In this document: positions 35,205 through 44,638 of the stretch, one piece after another | How positions within the stretch are numbered: position 1 is the stretch's first letter | How the letters are laid out: each line of letters starts with the position of its first letter | Assembly (NCBI GenBank): GCA_017848055.1 | Contig: JAGALZ010000010.1 | Coordinates: 1 to 64,000 of the forward strand | Direction of reading: 5' to 3' | Length of the DNA: 64,000 bases | From: Oscillospiraceae bacterium | GTDB lineage: Bacteria; Bacillota; Clostridia; Oscillospirales; Ruminococcaceae | The notes under the pieces: generated by a model | Told to the model about the DNA's origin: nothing | Seen by the model: only the letters and a program-made list of their open reading frames with translations | Database searches by the model: none | Translations under genes and position numbers: made by a program

Positions 35205-36068
35205 ATGAAGAAAAATAAAATGATAGAAAGAGCCATTCACGGCGTGTTTCTCATACTCGGGCTGCTGACAGTAGGCTGTGTATTGCTGATAACGGTATAT
35301 CTTGTAATTTCCGGTATACCGGCTATAACTGAGATAGGATTTTTCGACTTTCTTTTCGGTACGCAGTGGGCATCAACTGCCGAGGAGCCGGAATACGGGA
35401 TACTGCCCTTTATATTGACAAGCGTTTACGGAACGGCAGGAGCTATCCTTATCGGCGTTCCTGTAGGATTTTTTGCGGCAGTATACCTATCAAAGCTTGC
35501 AAACCCAAAGGTAAAAGCCTTTATGGAAGGTGCTGTAAGTCTGCTTGCAGGTATTCCATCGGTCGTTTATGGTCTGGTGGGTATGCTGGTGCTTGTGCCT
35601 GCCGTGCGTGAAATATTTGATATTCCCGACGGCGCAAGCTTGTTTTCGGCAATCATAGTTCTTGCAATTATGATTTTGCCGTCAATTATCAAGGTGTCTA
35701 TGACTGCCCTTGAAGCTGTACCAAAGGAGTATGAGGACGCATCTTTAGCACTCGGTGCAACGCCTGTGGAAACATATTTCAGAGTTTCCGTCCCTGCTGC
35801 AAAAAGCGGAATTGCAGCGGCTGTCGTGCTTGGCGTGGGACGTGCGATAGGTGAAGCAATGGCAGTTATGATGGTATCGGGAAATGCTCCCAATATGCCA
35901 TCGCTTTTCCAGAGTGTGCGTTTTCTCACAACCGCCGTTGCAAGCGAAATGTCCTATTCGAGCGGACTTCAGCAGCAGGCACTTTTCTCAATTGCACTGG
36001 TGTTGTTCCTCTTTATAATGCTTATAAACGCAACCTTAAATTTCTTTCTTAAAAAGGAGAAAGACTGA
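35205..36068 (+). CDS. pstC: Phosphate ABC transporter permease PstC
   Basis: The first of two membrane permeases of the phosphate importer, 287 residues with about six helices. The ABC-permease EAA loop is EAVPKEYEDASLALGATPVE, followed by GRAIGEAMAVMMVSGN, a PstC hallmark. It lies between pstS (62 bases upstream) and pstA, which starts inside its stop codon (TGATG). Confidence 0.95.
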   Translation: MKKNKMIERAIHGVFLILGLLTVGCVLLITVYLVISGIPAITEIGFFDFLFGTQWASTAEEPEYGILPFILTSVYGTAGAILIGVPVGFFAAVYLSKLANPKVKAFMEGAVSLLAGIPSVVYGLVGMLVLVPAVREIFDIPDGASLFSAIIVLAIMILPSIIKVSMTALEAVPKEYEDASLALGATPVETYFRVSVPAAKSGIAAAVVLGVGRAIGEAMAVMMVSGNAPNMPSLFQSVRFLTTAVASEMSYSSGLQQQALFSIALVLFLFIMLINATLNFFLKKEKD

Positions 36069-36919
36069 TGCTTAACAGAAGAAGAAAAGCCTATATCGGC
36101 ATTATGAAAGCCGCAATGTATATATCAACAGGACTTACTGCGGCACTTGTTATATTCCTTGTAGCGTATGTTTTCATAAAGGGTATTCCTAATATTACAT
36201 GGGAGCTTTTGTCCACAAAACCAAGCTACATAAGCGGAAGAATAGGTATTCTCCCCGATGTTGTAAATACGCTTTATATCGTCTTGGCAACACTTGTCTT
36301 TGTTATTCCTCTTGGTGTGGGTGCGGCGATATATCTTACAGAATACGCAAAAAACAAAAAGCTTGTCGGTGTTATCGAATATGCCGCAGAAACGCTTTCA
36401 GGTATTCCGTCAATCATATACGGCCTTGTAGGTATGCTGTTTTTCTGCCAGTTCTTAGGATTTAAAACTTCGCTTTTAGCAGGCTCGCTGACCCTTGTGA
36501 TTATGAATCTGCCGACAGTAATGCGTACAACCCAGGAGAGCCTTAAAACAGTACCTCAGAGTTACCGTGACGGTGCATTCGGACTCGGTGCAGGAAAGTG
36601 GAGAGTAATAAGAACTGTCGTACTCCCTGGCTGTGTTGACGGAGTTATCACAGGCTGTATCCTGTCAATAGGACGAATTTTAGGCGAGTCTGCGGCACTG
36701 CTCTTTACAGCAGGCTTTGCCCACGCTCTGAACGGAGTTTTAGAGGGACTTACTTCTCCGGGTGCTTCTCTTACCGTTGCCCTTTACGTCTACGCAAAGG
36801 AGGAAGGCGAGTTCGGAGTAGCATTCGCAATAGCGGCGATACTTATGATTTTAACACTTCTGATAAATTTCTCTGCAACTCTTGTCAGCAGATATTTTGC
36901 AAAAAAGCGTGAGCTCTGA
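36068..36919 (+). CDS. pstA: Phosphate ABC transporter permease PstA
   Basis: The second permease, 283 residues with about six hydrophobic helices. The EAA loop is [20 protein letters not shown] and the downstream [18 protein letters not shown] matches Pst[21 protein letters not shown] resembles the paired segment of PstC. Translation is coupled to pstC by a one-base overlap. pstB begins 17 bases later after GGAAGGAATGATACA. Confidence 0.95.
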   Translation: MLNRRRKAYIGIMKAAMYISTGLTAALVIFLVAYVFIKGIPNITWELLSTKPSYISGRIGILPDVVNTLYIVLATLVFVIPLGVGAAIYLTEYAKNKKLVGVIEYAAETLSGIPSIIYGLVGMLFFCQFLGFKTSLLAGSLTLVIMNLPTVMRTTQESLKTVPQSYRDGAFGLGAGKWRVIRTVVLPGCVDGVITGCILSIGRILGESAALLFTAGFAHALNGVLEGLTSPGASLTVALYVYAKEEGEFGVAFAIAAILMILTLLINFSATLVSRYFAKKREL

Positions 36920-36936
36920 TAGGAAGGAATGATACA

Positions 36937-37692
36937 ATGAGCGATATAATGACAGCTAAAGACCTGAATCTGTGGTATGACCAGACACAGGCACTTAAAA
37001 ATGTGAATATTACTATTCCTGAAAAAAGCATAACTGCTTTTATCGGACCTTCGGGCTGTGGAAAGTCTACATTTCTCAAGACCTTGAACCGTATGAATGA
37101 CCTTATTCCTACGGTTAAGATAACGGGTGAGGTCTGCTATAACGGACAGAATATCTATGACAGCAGTGTTGATGTAAATGAGCTTCGTCGTGAAATCGGA
37201 ATGGTCTTCCAGAAGCCTAATCCTTTTCCTATGAGCATTTACGACAACATTGCCTATGGACCTCGTACACACGGGATAAAGTCAAAGGTTAAGCTTGATG
37301 AGATCGTTGAGCAGTCTCTCCGTGACGCGGCTATCTGGGACGAAGTAAAGGACAGACTGAAGAAAAACGCCCTCGGAATGTCGGGCGGTCAGCAGCAGAG
37401 GTTATGTATTGCAAGAGCACTTGCGGTAAAGCCAAAAATTCTCCTTATGGATGAGCCGACATCTGCCCTTGACCCTATCTCAACATCGAGAATAGAGGAG
37501 CTTGCAATCGAGCTAAAAAAGAATTATACCATTGTTATAGTGACACACAATATGCAGCAGGCTGTGCGAATTTCAGATAATACGGCATTCTTTCTGCTGG
37601 GTGAGCTTATCGAATACGGAGAAACCGAAAAACTGTTCTCACAGCCGATTGATAAGCGTACTGAAGATTATATTACAGGAAGGTTTGGATAA
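36937..37692 (+). CDS. pstB: Phosphate ABC transporter ATPase PstB
   Basis: The ATPase that drives phosphate import, 251 residues. Walker A is [20 protein letters not shown] (the L-N-R-M-N extension is specific to PstB), the Q-loop [16 protein letters not shown], the signature [16 protein letters not shown], Walker [14 protein letters not shown], and the H-loop VTHNMQQA. Its stop overlaps the phoU ATG by one base (TAATG). Confidence 0.97.
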   Translation: MSDIMTAKDLNLWYDQTQALKNVNITIPEKSITAFIGPSGCGKSTFLKTLNRMNDLIPTVKITGEVCYNGQNIYDSSVDVNELRREIGMVFQKPNPFPMSIYDNIAYGPRTHGIKSKVKLDEIVEQSLRDAAIWDEVKDRLKKNALGMSGGQQQRLCIARALAVKPKILLMDEPTSALDPISTSRIEELAIELKKNYTIVIVTHNMQQAVRISDNTAFFLLGELIEYGETEKLFSQPIDKRTEDYITGRFG

Positions 37693-38336
37693 TGAGAAGC
37701 AGATTTGATGAACAGCTTAGTATACTTAATACTGAAATGATAGAAATGGGCGCACTCTGCGAGGAGGCTATTGCCCTTGCATCAAAAGCACTTACCACAG
37801 GGGATGTCACACTCTCTGAAAACGTGTCGGCAATTTCATCTGATATCGACCACAAGGAACGTGATATTGAAGCACGCTGCATGAAATTACTTTTACAGCA
37901 GCAGCCCGTCGCAAGAGATTTAAGACAGATTTCTGCCGCACTTAAAATGATAACCGATATGGAGCGTATCGGCGACCAGGCAGAGGATATTGCCGAGATA
38001 ATAACCTTTCTTGATGGCAGAACAGCCGAAGAAACAGTGCATATCTGTGATATGGCTGCCGAAACAATTTCAATGGTAACAGACAGTGTTGACGCTTTCG
38101 TAAAAATGGATATCGGACTTGCAAAGGCTGTTATTACCCATGATGACAAGGTCGACGAGTATTTTGACAAGATTAAGAGCAGCCTTATTAAAATGATTGC
38201 CCGAAGCCCCGAAAACGGCGAGTATTTACTCGACATGCTGATGATAGCAAAGTATTTTGAACGTATCGGCGACCATGCAACAAATATTGCCGAATGGGTG
38301 ATTTTCTCGGTAACAGGCGAACATAAAGACTCATAA
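37692..38336 (+). CDS. phoU: Phosphate signalling regulator PhoU
   Basis: A helical protein of 214 residues made of two related three-helix bundles. It links the Pst transporter to the PhoR kinase and represses the regulon when phosphate is high. The metal-binding style motif appears twice: DMERIGDQAEDIAEI and YFERIGDHATNIAEW. It is translationally coupled to pstB. A stable hairpin (38341-38374) separates it from phoB. Confidence 0.96.
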   Translation: MRSRFDEQLSILNTEMIEMGALCEEAIALASKALTTGDVTLSENVSAISSDIDHKERDIEARCMKLLLQQQPVARDLRQISAALKMITDMERIGDQAEDIAEIITFLDGRTAEETVHICDMAAETISMVTDSVDAFVKMDIGLAKAVITHDDKVDEYFDKIKSSLIKMIARSPENGEYLLDMLMIAKYFERIGDHATNIAEWVIFSVTGEHKDS

Positions 38337-38340
38337 CAGG

Positions 38341-38374
38341 TAAGCCGCCATATACCTGCCTCGGTATATGCGGC
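38341..38374 (+). promoter_or_regulatory. Hairpin between phoU and phoB
   Basis: CCGCCATATACC pairs with GGTATATGCGGCGG around a short loop. It is GC-rich and has no T-run (GTGCAGAAC follows), so it looks more like an RNA processing or stability element than a terminator. It could set different levels for transporter and sensor genes. Confidence 0.5.
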
Positions 38375-38416
38375 GGTGCAGAACTCTTACAGATTTTCTC
38401 AAAGGAGTTGATTTAT

Positions 38417-39097
38417 ATGATATGGTGCGTTGAAGACGATGCGAGTATCCGTGATATAGAGGTTTACGCCTTGCAGTCAATAGGGCTTGAAGCAAAGGGC
38501 TTTGAGGATGGTAGGAGCTTTCTTTCCGCACTCAGAACGGAGCTTCCCGACCTTGTTATTCTTGATGTGATGTTACCCGAAACAGACGGAATCGAGCTTT
38601 TGAAAATATTAAAAAGCACAGCTGAATATGTTGATATACCTGTTATCATGGCAACCGCAAGAGGTACTGAATTTGATAAGGTGCGCGGGCTTGACCTCGG
38701 TGCCGACGACTATCTCGTAAAGCCATTCGGAATGATGGAAATGATTTCAAGGGTAAAGGCGGTTATGCGCCGCTGTAAGCCCAAAACAGTAATCCGTGTT
38801 CTGCAAGTTGACGGGCTTTCTCTTAATCTTGACAAGCGTACCGTAACGATAAACGGCGAAAAGATTTCGCTTACATACAAGGAGTTTGAACTCCTTTCGC
38901 TTTTTATGAAAAACGTGGGGCTTGTATTTTCAAGGGATACGCTCTATAACGAGATATGGGGTTCTGATTTTATCGGTGAAACCAGAACAGTTGATATGCA
39001 TATCAGAACGCTTCGTCAGAAGCTCGGAGAATATGGTGAAATGATTGAAACTGTACGTCACGTAGGTTACAAGTTCGGAGGTAGCTATGACAAGTAA
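38417..39097 (+). CDS. phoB: Phosphate response regulator PhoB/PhoP
   Basis: An OmpR-family response regulator of 226 residues. The receiver domain has the acidic pair Glu6-Asp7-Asp8, phospho-acceptor Asp50 (LVILDVMLPETDG), the Thr/Ala switch region (MATARGTEFD) and Lys in DDYLVKPFG. The C-terminal winged helix (ISLTYKEFELLSLFMKN, then TRTVDMHIRTLRQKLG) binds DNA. Its place after pst-phoU and before phoR identifies it as the phosphate regulator. The ATG at 38417 follows AAAGGAGTTGATTTAT; an earlier in-frame TTG overlaps the SD. Confidence 0.93.
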   Translation: MIWCVEDDASIRDIEVYALQSIGLEAKGFEDGRSFLSALRTELPDLVILDVMLPETDGIELLKILKSTAEYVDIPVIMATARGTEFDKVRGLDLGADDYLVKPFGMMEMISRVKAVMRRCKPKTVIRVLQVDGLSLNLDKRTVTINGEKISLTYKEFELLSLFMKNVGLVFSRDTLYNEIWGSDFIGETRTVDMHIRTLRQKLGEYGEMIETVRHVGYKFGGSYDK

Positions 39098-40745
39098 AAT
39101 TTTTCGTTCTATTTTTGCCACATCGCTCATTGTGCTTCTGGCAACTCTTACGATAATAACAACTTTTCTGTATGATTATTTCACAAATATTCAGATAAGT
39201 CAGATTAAAGATGAGCTTTCCATTGCCTCTGTCGGTACAGAGCAATCAGGCGAAGAATACCTCAAAAACCTGAAATCCGATAACTTCCGCTTGACCTGGG
39301 TGGCAAGTGACGGTACGGTTCTTTTTGATTCTCAAGCGGATAAATCTGTTATGGACAACCACCTTGACCGAGAGGAAATAGCAGAAGCATTTGAAACAGG
39401 AAAGGGCAGCAGCTCACGTCATTCTGCGACTCTTATGGAAAAAACACTTTATGAGGCAGTTCTCCTTTCAGATGGAACAGTGCTTCGTATATCTGTAAAC
39501 CGTGCAAGCGGATTTGTTCTGCTTTTAGGAATGATGCACCCGGTTATTATCGTAATAGTAATTGCAATTATAATTTCAATAGTTCTTGCACATAAAATGT
39601 CAAAACGGATAACCGAGCCACTCAATCAGCTTGACCTTGATAATCCGGCAGATAACGATGCTTACGAAGAAATCGCACCGCTTCTCAGCCGTATCCATAA
39701 GCAGAATATGAAGATTGAGCGCAAGGCATCAGAGCTAAGCCGCAGAAAAGATGAGTTCGAGCTTATCACAAAGAATATGCACGAAGGGCTCCTGCTGCTT
39801 GATAGAAACAAAAATATCCTTACAATAAATTCAGCGGCAATGACTATTTTTGACGCAGATAAAAATTGTGTTGGCAGAGAATTCCTGACAATAAACCGCC
39901 GACACGAAATAACCTCTGCAATCGAAAAAGCACTTGCGGACGGACATGCACAAATCCGTGCAAGCCTTAATGAAAAGGAATATCAATTCGATATAAGCCG
40001 AATTGAAACAGACGGAGAAACAGTCGGTGCGGCAATCTTAGTGTTTGATATAACCGAGCAGGCTGACGCTGAAAGACTTCGCAGAGAATTTACTGCAAAT
40101 GTTTCACACGAGCTTAAAACCCCGCTTCATACTATTACAGGAAGTGCAGAGCTTATAGAAAACGGACTTGTAAAGCAGGAGGATATGCCACGCTTTGTAG
40201 GTCATATCCGAAAGGAAGCAACACGGCTTGTGGCGCTTGTAGAGGACATTATAAGACTTTCCCAGCTTGACGAACAGACGGAGCTGCCGAAGGAAGATGT
40301 TTCACTTTATGAGGTCGCAAATGAGGTCTGCGATGTTCTCCGTGTCGGAGCAGATGAAAAGGATATCACGCTTTCGGTATCGGGCGATAATGGAAATGTC
40401 TGCGGCGTAAAGCATCTGCTTTTTGAAGTTATCTATAACCTTTGTGACAACAGTATCAAGTATACCCCCGACGGTGGCAGGGTCGAAATTAGTGTTTCGG
40501 AAACACCGAAGGAAGTTTCGCTCAGCGTTTGCGATAACGGAATAGGTATCGCCCCTCAGCACCACACAAGAATTTTTGAACGCTTTTACAGAGTTGATAA
40601 GAGCCATTCGAAAAAATCAGGCGGAACGGGTCTCGGACTTTCTATTGTTAAACACGCTGTTTCTTATCACGGCGGGAGAATCGAAATTCAGAGCGAGTTG
40701 AATAGGGGAACGACTGTTACAGTCGTTTTGCCGAAAAGCAAATAA
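39087..40745 (+). CDS. phoR: Phosphate sensor histidine kinase PhoR
   Basis: A membrane histidine kinase of 552 residues. An N-terminal helix (residues about 8-28), an extracellular loop of about 130 residues and a second helix (VIIVIVIAIIISIVLAH) frame the sensor. A HAMP-like linker and a PAS domain follow. The phospho-acceptor His is in FTANVSHELKTPLHTITG. The ATP-binding domain has the N box (NLCDNSIKYTPDGGRVEIS), G1 (VCDNGIGIAPQH), F box (IFERFYRVDKSH) and G2 (GGTGLGLSIVKHAV). It overlaps phoB by 11 bases and should phosphorylate it. A terminator follows. Confidence 0.93.
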   Translation: MTSKIFRSIFATSLIVLLATLTIITTFLYDYFTNIQISQIKDELSIASVGTEQSGEEYLKNLKSDNFRLTWVASDGTVLFDSQADKSVMDNHLDREEIAEAFETGKGSSSRHSATLMEKTLYEAVLLSDGTVLRISVNRASGFVLLLGMMHPVIIVIVIAIIISIVLAHKMSKRITEPLNQLDLDNPADNDAYEEIAPLLSRIHKQNMKIERKASELSRRKDEFELITKNMHEGLLLLDRNKNILTINSAAMTIFDADKNCVGREFLTINRRHEITSAIEKALADGHAQIRASLNEKEYQFDISRIETDGETVGAAILVFDITEQADAERLRREFTANVSHELKTPLHTITGSAELIENGLVKQEDMPRFVGHIRKEATRLVALVEDIIRLSQLDEQTELPKEDVSLYEVANEVCDVLRVGADEKDITLSVSGDNGNVCGVKHLLFEVIYNLCDNSIKYTPDGGRVEISVSETPKEVSLSVCDNGIGIAPQHHTRIFERFYRVDKSHSKKSGGTGLGLSIVKHAVSYHGGRIEIQSELNRGTTVTVVLPKSK

Positions 40746-40749
40746 ATTC

Positions 40750-40784
40750 AAGCGGTCGAGAATATGTCGGCCGCTTATATTTTT
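40750..40784 (+). terminator. Terminator of the pst-pho operon
   Basis: AAGCGG..CGA (40750-40759) pairs with TCG..CCGCTT (40767-40776), followed by ATATTTTTAG. Confidence 0.75.
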
Positions 40785-40939
40785 AGTGAAACGGGCATAT
40801 TGTATTCTGCCAGTGCATAAAGGCAGAGGTTGCGACGAGTTTTCGACAAAAGAGGAAGGCTGCATAGGATTTCTACGCAACCTTTCGATAGATATGATAA
40901 AACCTCTTGAACGGCTGTTTTAGTAAGACAGGGAAAATC

Positions 40940-41113
40940 TTACTGCATCATCGAGCCTAAGTCGTCCATAACATCACCGATAGCCTTGATAGCCCTTGCG
41001 GTGTTGGACTTGAGCTTGCGTTTTTCCTTTGCAGAGGAATTTGCAACAGTGTATGCAACCGCACCCGCAGTCATTCCCACAGCCACACCCTTTGCAATAG
41101 ATGAAAGCTTCAT
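40940..41113 (-). CDS. Small membrane-inserting or exported protein
   Basis: A 57-residue protein on the minus strand with a clear SD (AAAGGAGCTGTAAATCT before the ATG). It starts MKLSSIAKGVAVGMTAGAVA, a weakly hydrophobic Gly/Ala-rich helix. A basic segment (KEKRKLKSNTARAIKA) and the end DVMDDLGSMMQ follow. Short proteins of this shape are common as unannotated genes in Ruminococcus-like genomes. The function is unknown. A small GCCCG/CGGGC hairpin lies in its leader. Confidence 0.7.
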   Translation of the reverse strand: MKLSSIAKGVAVGMTAGAVAYTVANSSAKEKRKLKSNTARAIKAIGDVMDDLGSMMQ

Positions 41114-41317
41114 AGATTTACAGCTCCTTTCGCCCGGATTTTTCGGGCATTTTTATTTTGCATTTGACGCATAATTATTATGTGAACTGTATTGTTTATA
41201 ATTCAAAAGTAAAAAAGCTAAATTCTGTGAATTGCATTGTCTGTACAGAAAAACTTAAAATCCGTTAAAATGCCACAAATCATAGCTTCGGTTTTGTAAA
41301 GTTTGTTAATCTGAATA

Positions 41318-41346
41318 TTGACTTTGCAAAGCGTTTTAGGTATTAT
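41318..41346 (+). promoter_or_regulatory. Promoter of the antiporter gene
   Basis: TTGACT (41318-41323), a 17-base spacer and TATTAT (41341-41346). Transcription would begin near 41353, just before the next hairpin. Confidence 0.7.
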
Positions 41347-41356
41347 AATTATAGTG

Positions 41357-41389
41357 TAAGCCGTTACTGTTTCTGCGGCTTATTTTATT
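41357..41389 (+). terminator. Terminator-like hairpin in the antiporter leader
   Basis: TAAGCCG (41357-41363) pairs with CGGCTTA (41376-41382), followed by TTTTATTG. It begins only a few bases after the predicted transcription start. It may end an upstream transcript, attenuate the antiporter, or cap the mRNA 5' end. Confidence 0.5.
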
Positions 41390-41416
41390 GTGTTTTGAGA
41401 AAGAGAGATTTTTTGT

Positions 41417-42709
41417 ATGACTATACTTTTACCTGTGTCTATAGCCCTTTTAACGGGACTTATGATGACAAGAGCCTTCAAACCGCTCAGACTTCCGTCT
41501 GTTACTGCATACCTTATCGCAGGCGTCATAATCGGCCCTTACTGCCTCGGAGCACTCGGCGTAGACGGACTTGGCTTCACCTCACTTTCGCAGGTCGAAG
41601 GGCTCGGAGCCGTTTCGCAGATAGCCCTTGGCTTTATCGCATTTTCAATCGGTAACGAGTTCAGACTCAAGGACTTAAAGCAGATAGGTAAGCAGGCATT
41701 CATCATCGGTATTTTCCAGGCACTTGCCGCAACACTCCTCGTTGACCTTGCATTGTTTGTTGTCCACCTTATCATGCCCGACAAGATTTCGCTTGCACAG
41801 GTGCTTACATTAGGTGCAATCGCTACAGCAACTGCGCCTGCTGCTACACTTATGGTAGTAAGACAGTATAAAGCAAAGGGTAAGCTTACAAACCTCCTTT
41901 TGCCGATTGTTGCCCTCGACGACGCAGTAGGACTTATAGTGTTTGCAGTTTCCTTCGGCGTAGCAAAAACACTCGTTGTCGGAAAGCTCGATATCATCTC
42001 AATACTCGTAAATCCGATTATCGAAATCGTGCTGTCGCTCCTTCTCGGCGCTGTAATGGGATATATCCTTACACAGCTAGAAAAGATGTTCAACTCAAAT
42101 ACAAACCGTCTTAATATGACAATCGCATTCGTGTTTATGACCGTCGCACTCTCTACAATAAAGGTTGAAATAGGACAGGTGCATATCGGCTTCTCGTCAC
42201 TCCTCGTTTGTATGATGCTCGGAACAGTCTTCTGTAATATCTGTCCGCTTTCCCACGACCTTATGGGTGCAACAGATAAGTGGACATCTCCGCTTTTTGC
42301 ACTGTTCTTTGTTATAAGCGGCGCAGAGCTTGAGCTTTCGGTTTTCGCAGATGCCGCAATCGTAGGAATAGGCGTTGTCTATATCCTCTTCAGATGTGCA
42401 GGTAAGTATTCGGGTACCTTCCTCAGCGCAAAGGCAACCCACTGCGACAGCAAGACCTGCAAGTTTCTGGGTATCACACTCTTCCCGCAGGCAGGTGTCG
42501 CACTCGGAATGTGTGCAACCGCAATGCAGCTGGGCGAGCAGGGTGTACTTATCAGAAATATCACTCTCTTCGCAGTGCTTATATATGAGATTTTCGGCCC
42601 GCTGTTCACAAAAATGGCACTCACTGCATCAGGCGATATCCAGCCTATGTCGGATGAGGTCAAGAACCGCCGCCACCATAAGCTTCGGGAAGCAAGCGAG
42701 AAAAACTAA
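41417..42709 (+). CDS. Cation:proton antiporter (CPA2/Kef-like)
   Basis: An integral membrane protein of 430 residues with about 12 hydrophobic helices. It belongs to the Na+/H+ exchanger PF00999 type: AYLIAGVIIGPYCLGALG near the N-terminus, the ALDDAVGLIVFAVSFG segment with the family's essential acidic pair, and ATAPAATLMVVRQY. No RCK/TrkA regulatory domain follows, unlike full-length Kef proteins. It probably exchanges Na+ or K+ for protons; the ion cannot be told from sequence. trmL starts 12 bases after its stop. Confidence 0.88.
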   Translation: MTILLPVSIALLTGLMMTRAFKPLRLPSVTAYLIAGVIIGPYCLGALGVDGLGFTSLSQVEGLGAVSQIALGFIAFSIGNEFRLKDLKQIGKQAFIIGIFQALAATLLVDLALFVVHLIMPDKISLAQVLTLGAIATATAPAATLMVVRQYKAKGKLTNLLLPIVALDDAVGLIVFAVSFGVAKTLVVGKLDIISILVNPIIEIVLSLLLGAVMGYILTQLEKMFNSNTNRLNMTIAFVFMTVALSTIKVEIGQVHIGFSSLLVCMMLGTVFCNICPLSHDLMGATDKWTSPLFALFFVISGAELELSVFADAAIVGIGVVYILFRCAGKYSGTFLSAKATHCDSKTCKFLGITLFPQAGVALGMCATAMQLGEQGVLIRNITLFAVLIYEIFGPLFTKMALTASGDIQPMSDEVKNRRHHKLREASEKN

Positions 42710-42721
42710 GGGGGAAGAGCT

Positions 42722-43219
42722 TTGGCAAACCTCAATATCGTGCTCGTAGAGCCGCAGATTCCGCAGAATACGGGCAATATCTCCCGCACCTGTGCTGTTA
42801 CCGGTGCAACGCTCCACCTCGTAAAGCCCTACGGCTTTGAAATTTCAGATAAACAGCTCAAAAGAGCAGGACTCGACTATTGGGATAAGCTTACTATCTT
42901 CGAGTACGAAAGCCTGCAGGACTTTCTGCAAAAGAATAAGGACGCTAAGATGTTCTTCTTTACAACAAAGGGAAGAAGTACCCATAGCGAGGTGACTTAC
43001 CCCGATAATGCCTTTATAGTGTTCGGCAGAGAGGATAAGGGACTCCCGGAAAGCCTTCTCTACAACAACCCCGACAGCTGCGTCAGAATACCTATGCGAA
43101 ACGATTTGCGGTCGCTCAATCTTTCAAACAGCGTCGCAATCGCAACCTATGAGGTGTTAAGACAGTGGGATTACCCCGACCTTAACCGTGAGGGCAAGCT
43201 TACACAGTATGAGTGGTAG
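42722..43219 (+). CDS. trmL: tRNA (cytidine(34)-2'-O)-methyltransferase
   Basis: A minimal SPOUT methyltransferase of 165 residues that methylates the ribose of the wobble base in leucine tRNAs. The N-terminus NIVLVEPQIPQNTGNISRTC and the C-terminal knot (FIVFGREDKGLPESLL, RIPMRNDLRSLNLSNSVAIA) are typical. The start is TTG, with GGGGGAAGAGC upstream. The stop codon is TAG. It is probably co-transcribed with the antiporter. Confidence 0.94.
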   Translation: MANLNIVLVEPQIPQNTGNISRTCAVTGATLHLVKPYGFEISDKQLKRAGLDYWDKLTIFEYESLQDFLQKNKDAKMFFFTTKGRSTHSEVTYPDNAFIVFGREDKGLPESLLYNNPDSCVRIPMRNDLRSLNLSNSVAIATYEVLRQWDYPDLNREGKLTQYEW

Positions 43220-43259
43220 ATGTGCGGGGATTTCAGCCCCAAAATTTATCAAAAATCTC

Positions 43260-43288
43260 TTGCATTTTGTGAGAGAATGTAGTACAAT
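43260..43288 (+). promoter_or_regulatory. Promoter of pgk
   Basis: TTGCAT (43260-43265), a 17-base spacer and TACAAT (43283-43288), 71 bases before the pgk start. Confidence 0.75.
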
Positions 43289-43359
43289 ATAAAGGTAGTG
43301 TTGTTAAGTATTTAACAACTATTAAAAAGTAAATTTTTATCAGAGAGGATGTCACAATT

Positions 43360-44574
43360 ATGGCAGGTTTAAACAAGGTTACAGTTGAAGACTTAAGCGT
43401 TAAGGGCAAGAAGGTTCTCGTAAGAGTTGACTTCAACGTTCCGCTTAAGGATGGCGTTATCACAAACGACAACAGAATTACAGCAGCTCTTCCTACAATC
43501 AATAAGCTCGTAGAGAACGGCGCTAAGGTAGTTCTCTGCTCACACCTCGGCAAGCCAAAGAACGGCCCTGAGGATAAGTTCTCACTCGCTCCTGCAGCTG
43601 CAAGACTTGCAGAGCTTGTAACAGCTAAGGTTACATTTGCTAAGGACGATACAGTAGTAGGCGACAACGCTAAGAAGGCAGTTGCTGAAATGGGCGAAGG
43701 CGAAATCGTAGTTCTCGAGAACACAAGATTCCGTGGCGCTGAAGAAACAAAGAACGGCGAAGAGTTCGCTAAGGAGCTTGCTCAGCTCGTTGACGGCGAA
43801 GCATTCGTTATGGACGCTTTCGGTTCTGCTCATAGAGCACACGCTTCTACAGCAGGCGTTACAAAGTTTGTTAAGGAAACAGCAGTAGGTTACCTTATGC
43901 AGAAGGAAATCAACTTCCTCGGCAATGCTGTTGAAGACCCTGTAAGACCTTTCGTAGCAATCCTCGGCGGTGCTAAGGTTGCAGATAAGCTCAACGTTAT
44001 CAACAACCTCATCGAGAAGTGCGATACACTTATCATCGGCGGCGGTATGGCTTATACATTCCTCAAGGCTCAGGGTAAGGAAATCGGTACATCACTCGTT
44101 GATGATACAAAGCTTGACTACTGCAAGGAAATGATTGAAAAGGCAGCTAAGGCTGGCAAGAAGCTCCTTCTCCCTGTTGATACAACAATCACAAAGAGCT
44201 TCCCTGACCCAATCGATGCTGAAATCGAAGTTGAAGTATCCGAAACAATCCCAGCTGATATGATGGGTCTTGATATCGGTACAAAGACACAGGAACTCTA
44301 TGCAGAAGCTGTAAAGAGCGCTAAGACTGTTGTATGGAACGGCCCTATGGGCGTGTTCGAGAACCCAATTCTCGCAAAGGGAACAATCGCAGTTGCTAAG
44401 TCCCTCGCTGAAACAGATGCTACAACAATCATCGGCGGCGGTGACTCTGCAGCAGCAGTTATCAGCCTCGGCTTTGCTGACAAGATGAGCCACATCTCTA
44501 CAGGCGGCGGAGCTTCTCTTGAGTACCTCGAAGGAAAGGTTCTCCCGGGAATCGACGTAATCGCTGACAAGTAA
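43360..44574 (+). CDS. pgk: Phosphoglycerate kinase
   Basis: A glycolytic enzyme that makes ATP from 1,3-bisphosphoglycerate. It has 404 residues in two domains. The N-terminal [20 protein letters not shown] binds 3-phosphoglycerate, with [15 protein letters not shown] and [13 protein letters not shown] after it. The nucleotide side has [43 protein letters not shown] and [12 protein letters not shown]. Codon use is strongly biased, as expected for high expression. The SD is AGAGAGGATGTCACAATT. A strong terminator follows. Confidence 0.97.
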   Translation: MAGLNKVTVEDLSVKGKKVLVRVDFNVPLKDGVITNDNRITAALPTINKLVENGAKVVLCSHLGKPKNGPEDKFSLAPAAARLAELVTAKVTFAKDDTVVGDNAKKAVAEMGEGEIVVLENTRFRGAEETKNGEEFAKELAQLVDGEAFVMDAFGSAHRAHASTAGVTKFVKETAVGYLMQKEINFLGNAVEDPVRPFVAILGGAKVADKLNVINNLIEKCDTLIIGGGMAYTFLKAQGKEIGTSLVDDTKLDYCKEMIEKAAKAGKKLLLPVDTTITKSFPDPIDAEIEVEVSETIPADMMGLDIGTKTQELYAEAVKSAKTVVWNGPMGVFENPILAKGTIAVAKSLAETDATTIIGGGDSAAAVISLGFADKMSHISTGGGASLEYLEGKVLPGIDVIADK

Positions 44575-44582
44575 AATTTCAA

Positions 44583-44620
44583 AGAGCAGATACCCCTTTG
44601 CGAGTGTCTGCTCTTTTTTT
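44583..44620 (+). terminator. Terminator of pgk
   Basis: GAGCAGATAC pairs with GTGTCTGCTC, followed by TTTTTTT. Confidence 0.9.
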
Positions 44621-44638
44621 AAGTTAAAGGAGGAGACT

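Larger units (their letters stand above)
41114..41416. other. 303-base intergenic region
   Basis: It lies between the small minus-strand gene and the antiporter. It holds a GCCCG-AAAAAT-CGGGC hairpin (about 41132-41150), a TATAATTCAAAAGTAAA stretch (41197-41213) very like the one before pstS, the antiporter promoter (41318-41346) and a hairpin right after it. Confidence 0.6.
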
